A stretch of DNA of 14,037 nucleotides from Paracoccaceae bacterium (GTDB lineage Bacteria; Pseudomonadota; Alphaproteobacteria; Rhodobacterales; Rhodobacteraceae), in NCBI GenBank assembly GCA_016937725.1, contig JAFGVZ010000171.1, forward strand, positions 1 through 14,037. The letters are read 5' to 3'. The position numbers were made by a program, and so were the translations under genes. The notes below the pieces were generated by a model. The model saw only the letters and a list, made by a program, of their open reading frames with translations. It ran no database searches and was not told the origin of the DNA. Below, one piece after another: positions 6,595 to 11,581 of this stretch. Position 1 is the stretch's first letter; each line of letters begins with the position of its first letter.

Positions 6595-7500
6595 ATGCTG
6601 GAATTTGGGCAAGGCGCCAGCGGCGCGGGTGACGACATCATCAAGGATACGACCGACCAGAATTTCATGGCCGATGTGATCGAGGCCAGCCGCGACGTGC
6701 CGGTCATCGTCGATTTCTGGGCGCCGTGGTGCGGGCCGTGCAAGCAGCTTGGCCCGGCGTTGGAAGCAGAGGTGAAGGCCGCGCGCGGCAAGGTGCGCAT
6801 GGTCAAGGTGAACGTAGACGAAAACCAGGCCGTGGCCGGGCAGTTGCGAGTGCAATCCATTCCGACCGTTTACGCGTTCTTCCAAGGGCAGCCGGTGGAT
6901 GGCTTTCAAGGCGCGCAACCTGCCTCTGCCCTAAAGGAATTCGTGGGCAAGCTGGCCGCAATGGCCGGGGATGACGGGCTGGGTGCGGCCCTGGATGAAG
7001 CCGACCAGATGCTTGACGACGGTGCCGCGATTGATGCGGCACAGGTTTTCGCGGCTGTTCTGGCGGAAGAACCCGAGAATGCGCGCGCTTTCGGTGGTCT
7101 GGCCCGTGCCAATATCGCGGCGGGCAATCTGGATCAGGCCGAAGCGCTGATTGCCAATGTGCCTGCCGCCATTGCCAGCGCACCAGAGGTGGATGCCGCC
7201 CGCGCCAAGCTGGCCTTGGCGCAGCAAGCCGCAAATGCTGGCCCGGTCGACGACTTGCGCGCTGCGGTAGACGCGAACCCGGATGACCACCAAGCCCGGT
7301 TCGATCTGGCACAGGCGCTTTACGCAGCAGGCCGCGTGGAAGAGGCGATCGACACGCTTCTGGACCTGTTCCGCCGCGATCGCGAGTGGAGTGACGGGGC
7401 CGCGAAAGAGCAGCTCTTCACCATTTTCGACGCGTTGAAGCCGAATGATCCACTGGCGGCGAAAGGGCGGCGCAAGCTGTCGTCGATGATATTTGCCTGA
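6595..7500 (+). CDS. cnoX: Thioredoxin-TPR chaperedoxin, CnoX/YbbN-like, with intact CGPC
   Basis: A cytoplasmic protein combining a thioredoxin fold with a C-terminal tetratricopeptide-like region. CnoX/YbbN proteins hold unfolded clients, protect cysteines from over-oxidation and hand clients to GroEL or DnaK. Seen: thioredoxin domain at about residues 15-120 with WCGPC at 45-49 and the cis-proline region SIPTVYAF near 88-95, followed by alanine-rich helical TPR-like repeats (about 125-290) ending KGRRKLSSMIFA. The total of 301 residues is usual for alphaproteobacterial members. Both active-site cysteines are present, unlike the E. coli protein, where I recall the first one is replaced, so this one should be redox active. 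ATG at 6595 follows AGAGGACCAAG. It sits in a plus-strand run before the LON-domain gene (27-base gap). A plain thioredoxin name is possible in databases. Confidence 0.9.
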   Translation: MLEFGQGASGAGDDIIKDTTDQNFMADVIEASRDVPVIVDFWAPWCGPCKQLGPALEAEVKAARGKVRMVKVNVDENQAVAGQLRVQSIPTVYAFFQGQPVDGFQGAQPASALKEFVGKLAAMAGDDGLGAALDEADQMLDDGAAIDAAQVFAAVLAEEPENARAFGGLARANIAAGNLDQAEALIANVPAAIASAPEVDAARAKLALAQQAANAGPVDDLRAAVDANPDDHQARFDLAQALYAAGRVEEAIDTLLDLFRRDREWSDGAAKEQLFTIFDALKPNDPLAAKGRRKLSSMIFA

Positions 7501-7527
7501 AGCCCGGATCGGGTTAGTTTACCGCAC

Positions 7528-8166
7528 ATGACGCGGATCAAAGATTTCCCGGACCTTATACCGGTCTTTCCCTTGCCGGGTGCGCTGCTGTTGCCGCGCG
7601 CCCGACTTCCCCTGCATATATTCGAGCCGCGCTACATCGCCATGCTGGAAGATGCGATGAAAACGCCACATCGGCTGATTGGCATGGTGCAACCTCGCTC
7701 TTCGCCCGATGGCGCGGATCGGTGGCACATGATTGGCTGCGCCGGACGGCTGACCGCCTTTTCGGAAACCGAGGACGGGCGCTACATGATCACGCTGACG
7801 GGCGTGTCACGTTTCCGCATCCGGCAAGAAGTGGCTGGGTTCACGCCCTACCGGCGGGCAGAGGTAGAATGGGCCGATTTCGCGCGCGATTGCGGCCCGA
7901 CCGAACGGGATGGCGGTTTTGATCGGGACGGGTTTTTTGTTCTGCTGGAACGGTTTTTCCAGCATCACGACCTGTCGACCGATTGGAGCAGCCTGAAAGA
8001 GGCGGAGGATGAGCTTCTGATTAACTCGCTGTCCATGCTGTGCCCGTTTGATCCGCATGAAAAGCAGGCACTTCTGGAAGCTCCTTCGTTGAGCACGCGG
8101 CGGGAAACACTTGTGACGCTGATGGAATTTGCGCTGCATGGCGGCGAGGGCGAGGCTATTCAATGA
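7528..8166 (+). CDS. LON N-terminal substrate-binding domain protein
   Basis: A 212-residue protein made of only the N-terminal (PUA-like) substrate-binding domain of Lon protease; the ATPase and protease parts are absent, as is normal for this stand-alone family. The hallmark is near the start: VFPLPGALLLPRARLPLHIF followed by EPRYIAML (residues 13-40), then a conserved RWHMIGCAGRLTAF and TLTGVSRFRI region. The C-terminal half is helical (SLKEAEDELLINSLSMLCPF). It may help in recognising misfolded proteins, but the function is not established. No clear Shine-Dalgarno is seen before ATG 7528; the start is chosen because the family begins M..I.D.PD..PVFPLP. It overlaps the next gene by four bases (ATGA), so the two are co-translated. 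Confidence 0.9.
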   Translation: MTRIKDFPDLIPVFPLPGALLLPRARLPLHIFEPRYIAMLEDAMKTPHRLIGMVQPRSSPDGADRWHMIGCAGRLTAFSETEDGRYMITLTGVSRFRIRQEVAGFTPYRRAEVEWADFARDCGPTERDGGFDRDGFFVLLERFFQHHDLSTDWSSLKEAEDELLINSLSMLCPFDPHEKQALLEAPSLSTRRETLVTLMEFALHGGEGEAIQ

Positions 8167-8348
8167 GCGCGCCGGACCGCGCTTTCGACCGCCATATGCT
8201 GGAAGCGTTGGTCTGCCCCGTAACCAAGGCGCAGTTGCGCTACGATGCCGCCGCGCAAGAGCTGATCTCGCGCCCGGCGCATTTGGCCTTTCCCATCCGC
8301 AACGGCATTCCGATCATGCTGGTGGACGAAGCGCGCGAAATCGACTGA
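8163..8348 (+). CDS. Trm112-like (UPF0434) small protein
   Basis: A 61-residue protein of the Trm112/YcaR family. Its signature is LVCPVTKAQLRYD (residues 16-28) then LAFPIRNGIPIMLVDEAREI near the C-terminus. In eukaryotes and archaea Trm112 activates methyltransferases; the bacterial small proteins have no settled role. Only one of the zinc-type cysteines (C18) is present, as in many alphaproteobacterial members (CPVTK instead of CPxC), so zinc binding is doubtful. The ATG overlaps the stop of the LON-domain gene (ATGA), showing translational coupling. It is the last gene of the plus-strand run, followed 12 bases on by a strong hairpin terminator. Confidence 0.9.
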   Translation: MSAPDRAFDRHMLEALVCPVTKAQLRYDAAAQELISRPAHLAFPIRNGIPIMLVDEAREID

Positions 8349-8360
8349 GTATTGGGCGTG

Positions 8361-8394
8361 ATAAGGCCCTGGCCGTGTCCGGTCAGGGCCTTAT
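8361..8394. terminator. Two-way hairpin terminator between convergent genes
   Basis: ATAAGGCCCTGGCC (8361-8374) pairs with GGTCAGGGCCTTAT (8381-8394) over 14 positions with one G-U pair and a 6-base loop. It lies 12 bases after the Trm112-like stop and 23 bases from the stop of the convergent small gene on the minus strand, so it can serve both. T-rich ends are short (TTAT), so termination may be partly by stem strength. Confidence 0.75.
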
Positions 8395-8417
8395 GAGTAG
8401 AAACCGCGCGGCGATGT

Positions 8418-8555
8418 TCAGGCGACGCGCTTGGAGATCGGGCGACCAGCCAACACCTTCTGGCCAACCCGAATGACGATCATGCCATTGCCCAACCGCT
8501 TAACCACAGGCCCTTGGGCCTGAATGTGCTTTCCGATGCGGATTGTGGCGAGCAT
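8418..8555 (-). CDS. Small basic protein with no acidic residues (45 residues)
   Basis: A short gene I cannot name. Read from 8555 it encodes 45 residues starting MLATIRIGKHIQAQGPVVKR and ending PISKRVA. It has four Lys and five Arg and no Asp or Glu, a net charge near +9. The alternating pattern GMIVIRVGQKVLAG suggests short beta strands, as in a small nucleic-acid-binding or ribosome-associated fold; that is speculation. Support: AGGA six bases upstream of the ATG, a hairpin terminator (8361-8394) just past its stop and placed for convergent genes, and a possible promoter at 8685-8714. It lies 172 bases downstream of mutT on the same strand, so read-through from argJ-mutT is also possible. 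There is no membrane helix or signal peptide. Confidence 0.68.
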   Translation of the reverse strand: MLATIRIGKHIQAQGPVVKRLGNGMIVIRVGQKVLAGRPISKRVA

Positions 8556-8684
8556 GATATGTCCTGTGATATTAAGCAGAAGGTATCAGACAGCGTTGCC
8601 ACGCCAAGCGATCACACCCGGTTTCTGACAAATTCGTGCCACTTTATCGTGTTGGCCGGGCATCTTTTGTTCGATTTCTAAACA

Positions 8685-8714
8685 ATACTATGTTTGCATC
8701 TGCACTGTTTCCAA
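8685..8714 (-). promoter_or_regulatory. Possible promoter upstream of the small basic gene
   Basis: On the minus strand TTGGAA (8714-8709) and TAGTAT (8690-8685) are separated by 18 bases; each matches 4 of 6 consensus bases. It lies just after the mutT stop, and the leader to the small gene would be about 120 bases. The surrounding AT-rich stretch (8660-8700) stands out from the GC-rich neighbourhood. Apart from this I see no gene in 8556-8727. Confidence 0.35.
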
Positions 8715-8727
8715 GGCCGTAACGGTC

Positions 8728-9126
8728 CTAGAGCCAGTCGCGCAGGATTGGGATAAGCGGAAGGTCGGCAGCGGGCATTGGATAGTCGCGCAAATGCTCT
8801 GGGCGCACCCATTTCAACGCTTGCGATTCGCGCGATTGCGGATGGCCCGCCCATTTTCGGCACGCGAATAGCGGCATCAGCAGATGAAAATCATCATAGC
8901 TGTGGCTGGCAAATGTCAGGGGGGCCAAGCACGATCCCCATGTTTCTATGCCAAGTTCTTCGTGCAATTCTCGGATAAGGGCGGCTTCTGGCGTCTCGCC
9001 TGCTTCAACCTTGCCGCCGGGAAATTCCCACAGGCCCGCCATGGATTTGCCTTCCGGGCGCTGGGCCAGCAGCACGCGCCCGTCCGGGTCAATCAAGGCA
9101 ACGGCCGAAACAAGAACCACCTTCAC
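8728..9126 (-). CDS. mutT: MutT-type Nudix hydrolase (8-oxo-dGTP diphosphatase)
   Basis: Cleans the nucleotide pool by hydrolysing 8-oxo-dGTP to the monophosphate, preventing A:T to C:G mutations. The 132 residues show the full Nudix box GX5EX7REUXEEXGU at residues 38-60 (G38, E44, R52, E53, E56, E57, G59), preceded by the MutT-like LLAQRPEGKSMAGLWEFPGG (residues 19-38), which marks the MutT branch rather than a general Nudix enzyme. The start codon is GTG at 9126, overlapping the argJ stop as GTGA, so translation is coupled to argJ; no good Shine-Dalgarno is seen for it. Length is typical (about 130). It is part of an argJ-mutT pair. Confidence 0.94.
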   Translation of the reverse strand: MKVVLVSAVALIDPDGRVLLAQRPEGKSMAGLWEFPGGKVEAGETPEAALIRELHEELGIETWGSCLAPLTFASHSYDDFHLLMPLFACRKWAGHPQSRESQALKWVRPEHLRDYPMPAADLPLIPILRDWL

Positions 9127-10433
9127 GAGCGGTAATCCGCGTTGATCTCAATGTAGCGGTTGGTCAGGTCGCAGGTCCAGACCTTGGCCGCGCCAGTGCC
9201 CAGGCGCAGGTCCACGCCAATGACCAGATTGTCCCCTCGCATATAGGTTGCGCCAATTTCTTCGGTATAGCTTGGTGCCACTTCACCATTCTGAGCCACC
9301 AGATGCGGGCCAAAGCGGATGGACAGGCGGTCGCGGTCGGCTTCGGCCCCGGATTTGCCGATGGCCATGACAACGCGCCCCCAATTTGGGTCTTCGCCCG
9401 CGATGGCGGTTTTCACTAAGGGCGAATTTGCAATCGCCATTGCCACGCGGCGGGCATCGGCGTCAGAGCGCGCGCCGGTTACGGCCACTTCAACGAATTT
9501 TGTCGCACCTTCGCCATCGCGCACCACTTGGTGCGCAAGGTCCAGCGTCACGCCATCCAGCGCTTCGGCAAAGGCGCGGCCTTCCTCGCTTGTGGCGCTT
9601 TCGATCAGCGGCATATCGCTTGCCCCGGTTGCCGCCACCAACAGCATGTCAGAGGTCGAGGTGTCACTATCAACCGTGATGCAGTTGAAACTGGCATCGC
9701 ACCCGCGAGACACGATGGATTGCAGCGCCGCGCGCGTGATCTTCGCGTCGGTGAAGATATAGACCAGCATAGTCGCCATATCGGGTGCGATCATGCCAGA
9801 TCCTTTGGCAATCCCGGCAATCTGAACTGGCTGACCCCCGATCAGGACGGTAGCTGCCGCTCCTTTAGGGTAGGTATCTGTTGTCATGATGGCGCGGGCA
9901 GCGTCTGGCAGAGCGTCTTCGGACAAAGCACCTGCCAGCCCGTCCAGCACGGCGGTGATACGCTCATGCGGCAGTTTTTCACCAATCACCCCGGTGGACG
10001 CGGTAAAAACCCGCGACACGGGCAGGTCCAGCTTTTCGGCCACAGCCCCTGCAATGGCATTCACCGATGCGACGCCCGCCGCGCCGGTAAAGGCGTTGGA
10101 ATTGCCGGAATTGACAAGGATTGCGGCCCCTTCCGGTTCATCACCCATGATTTTGGCCTGCGCGTCCAGCACCGAAGCCGAGCGTGTGCCTGACCGCGTA
10201 AACGTGCCCGCAACCACAGAGCCGGGGGCCAGATGCGCCAGCATCACATCGGTGCGACCGGCATAGCGCACCCCGGCCATGGCGGTGGCAAAACGTGCGC
10301 CACGAATGATGGGCAGGTCGGGAAACGTTTCCGGCGCGAGCGGAGAGACCTGTGCGACCGGTTTTTCTGTCAGCGTAGCCAAAGCGGCCTTTAGCGCTCT
10401 GACCTTGGCTTTCAGCTTTTTCTTCTTGCCCAT
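9123..10433 (-). CDS. argJ: Bifunctional glutamate N-acetyltransferase / amino-acid acetyltransferase ArgJ
   Basis: Arginine biosynthesis enzyme that moves the acetyl group from N-acetylornithine to glutamate (and may make N-acetylglutamate from acetyl-CoA). The protein cleaves itself into two chains at the Ala-Thr of DMATMLVYIF; this nucleophile Thr is residue 221 here (codon 9771-9773). The preceding IAGIAKGSGMIAP and the C-terminal ending TCDLTNRYIEINADYRS are also typical. I choose ATG at 10433 (MGKKKKLKAK) because GGGG lies 7 bases upstream; the frame also has ATG at 10445, but that one touches the T-run of the preceding terminator and has no ribosome site. An odd feature is a lysine-rich helical N-terminal extension of about 30 residues before the usual VSPLAP start. 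The stop overlaps the GTG of mutT. Confidence 0.94.
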   Translation of the reverse strand: MGKKKKLKAKVRALKAALATLTEKPVAQVSPLAPETFPDLPIIRGARFATAMAGVRYAGRTDVMLAHLAPGSVVAGTFTRSGTRSASVLDAQAKIMGDEPEGAAILVNSGNSNAFTGAAGVASVNAIAGAVAEKLDLPVSRVFTASTGVIGEKLPHERITAVLDGLAGALSEDALPDAARAIMTTDTYPKGAAATVLIGGQPVQIAGIAKGSGMIAPDMATMLVYIFTDAKITRAALQSIVSRGCDASFNCITVDSDTSTSDMLLVAATGASDMPLIESATSEEGRAFAEALDGVTLDLAHQVVRDGEGATKFVEVAVTGARSDADARRVAMAIANSPLVKTAIAGEDPNWGRVVMAIGKSGAEADRDRLSIRFGPHLVAQNGEVAPSYTEEIGATYMRGDNLVIGVDLRLGTGAAKVWTCDLTNRYIEINADYRS

Positions 10434-10446
10434 CGGGAACCCCATG

Positions 10447-10472
10447 AAAAAGCCGGCCCGCGAGGGGCCGGC
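10447..10472 (-). terminator. Intrinsic terminator of the PpiC-type gene, abutting argJ
   Basis: On the minus strand GCCGGCCC (10472-10465), loop CTCGC, GGGCCGGC (10459-10452) and then TTTTT (10451-10447): an 8-bp GC-rich stem with a five-T run, a textbook Rho-independent terminator. It lies 30 bases after the PpiC stop and ends right at the upstream argJ ATG (10445). Confidence 0.82.
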
Positions 10473-10502
10473 GGTCAGTGCAGAGCGTTACACGCAAAGC
10501 AA

Positions 10503-11369
10503 TTACTCGTCCAGAAGCTCTAGACCTTCCAGCGCGGCGGGGTCTATCCCGTCAAGGTTGCGCGTAATCTCGGCAGCGTCGGTGACGCGAGTGATCTCGG
10601 CCTCGACTGCCTCGCGCTGAATGTTTTGCACAAGCGCCTCGCGCACCTCTTCCAAGGCGGGGGCGGTCGACATGCGGGTGTCGTTCAGGACCACAAGGTG
10701 CCATCCGAATTGCGTTTGCAACGGACCGGCAACCTCGCCCACTTCCATGGTCGTTACGGCCTGTTCAAACTCTGGCACCATCGCGCCCAGACCGAACCAA
10801 CCGAGCGAGCCACCATTTGCCGCCGCGCCATCGGTCGAATTGGCGCGCGCCAATTCGGCGAAATCCGCGCCCTCGTCCAGTTGCACTTTCAGTGCCGCGG
10901 CCTCTTCCTCGGTTGCGACAATGATATGCGAGGCGTTGAATTCCGGCGTCGGTTCGCGCCCGTCAAATTCGGTCACGAAGGCCGCATAAGCTTCGGTCAC
11001 GGCTTCGTCGGTGGCGGCGGTTTCTGCGGCACGGGTCAGGGCGGTGTTCGCCATGAAATCGCGCCGCCCGTTTTCCAGCGCAACCTCGTCTGCGGTGGAC
11101 AGCGTGCCCTCGACCGATTGCATCAGCGCGGTCTGGTCGATCAACTGGTTGACCAAGGGTTCAAACAGGCTGTCCATCGGCATTTGCTGGAACTGCTGCG
11201 GCAAGCTGGTGCGGGCCTGCAACACGTGGCCGATGGTAATCTCGACCCCGTTCACGGTGGCAACAACCGTGTCGGTCGCGGGCGGTTGGGGCGTATCTTG
11301 CGCGGTCACGGCACCTGCCATGCTGACCACAAGGGCGAAAGCAGGCAATGTTCTCGAAAAACTGACCAT
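10503..11369 (-). CDS. Exported PpiC-type (parvulin) peptidyl-prolyl isomerase
   Basis: Periplasmic folding helper that speeds cis-trans isomerisation at proline. Seen in 288 residues: a Sec signal peptide (MVSFSRTLPAFALVVSMAGA then VTA) with likely cleavage after A23; a helical SurA-like N-terminal chaperone region (about 30-135) including VNGVEITIGHV; and a parvulin domain at about 143-235 with FNASHIIVATEEEA, NGGSLGWFGLGAMVPEFEQA and FGWHLVVLNDTR. There is no lipobox cysteine, so it is not a lipoprotein, unlike Gram-positive PrsA. GGAG lies 8 bases before the ATG. It has its own terminator (10447-10472) and a probable promoter abutting that of secA, a sensible pairing of export and post-export folding. 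Databases may call it peptidylprolyl isomerase, PpiC or SurA-like. Confidence 0.93.
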   Translation of the reverse strand: MVSFSRTLPAFALVVSMAGAVTAQDTPQPPATDTVVATVNGVEITIGHVLQARTSLPQQFQQMPMDSLFEPLVNQLIDQTALMQSVEGTLSTADEVALENGRRDFMANTALTRAAETAATDEAVTEAYAAFVTEFDGREPTPEFNASHIIVATEEEAAALKVQLDEGADFAELARANSTDGAAANGGSLGWFGLGAMVPEFEQAVTTMEVGEVAGPLQTQFGWHLVVLNDTRMSTAPALEEVREALVQNIQREAVEAEITRVTDAAEITRNLDGIDPAALEGLELLDE

Positions 11370-11390
11370 ATCGGTGCTCCCATTCTGCGC

Positions 11391-11419
11391 AGCCTAGGTG
11401 CGCTTTGTTGACTATTCAA
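11391..11419 (-). promoter_or_regulatory. Possible promoter of the PpiC-type gene
   Basis: On the minus strand TTGAAT (11419-11414; 4 of 6) and TAGGCT (11396-11391; 3 of 6) are 17 bases apart, 21 bases before the start codon. The -35 box directly abuts the opposing -35 box of the proposed secA promoter. Confidence 0.4.
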
Positions 11420-11436
11420 AGGCCGCCCATTACATC
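11408..11436 (+). promoter_or_regulatory. Possible promoter of secA
   Basis: TTGACT (11408-11413; 5 of 6 to TTGACA), a 17-base spacer, then TACATC (11431-11436; 3 of 6). The start of transcription would be near 11443, giving a leader of about 140 bases to the secA ATG. Confidence 0.45.
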
Positions 11437-11512
11437 GCGGTCAAGGTTCTGCGATGCCGGGGCCGTGCGGTTCACCTGCCCTTCTATGGAAGCCTGCGCG
11501 TGCCGACAACCC

Positions 11513-11566
11513 CGGCGCGCGGTCAACGGCAATGACGTTTTGGTCAGTGGTGCGCGCGGCGCGCCG
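11513..11566 (+). repeat. Inverted repeat in the secA leader next to the ribosome site
   Basis: CGGCGCGC (11513-11520) pairs perfectly with GCGCGCCG (11559-11566). Within the 38-base loop a smaller stem TGAC/GTCA (around 11533-11546) can form. The right arm ends right before the secA ribosome-binding stretch AGGTGGAGAGAG. GC-rich repeats arise by chance in this genome, so its role is uncertain. Confidence 0.4.
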
Positions 11567-11581
11567 AGAGGTGGAGAGAGC

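Noticed and set aside
7503..7513. CCCG/CGGG mini-hairpin between the cnoX-like and LON-domain genes
   Set aside because: A four-base stem with a three-base loop is too small to call a terminator; the genes are probably co-transcribed.
8625..8645. Sigma54-like TGGCAC element on the minus strand upstream of the small basic gene
   Set aside because: The GC of the -12 element is not at the required 10-base distance from the GG; there is only a partial match.
8660..8700. Possible Irr/Fur box (TTTAGAA half-site in the AT-rich stretch)
   Set aside because: Only one half-site is visible; no symmetric partner is found at the needed spacing.
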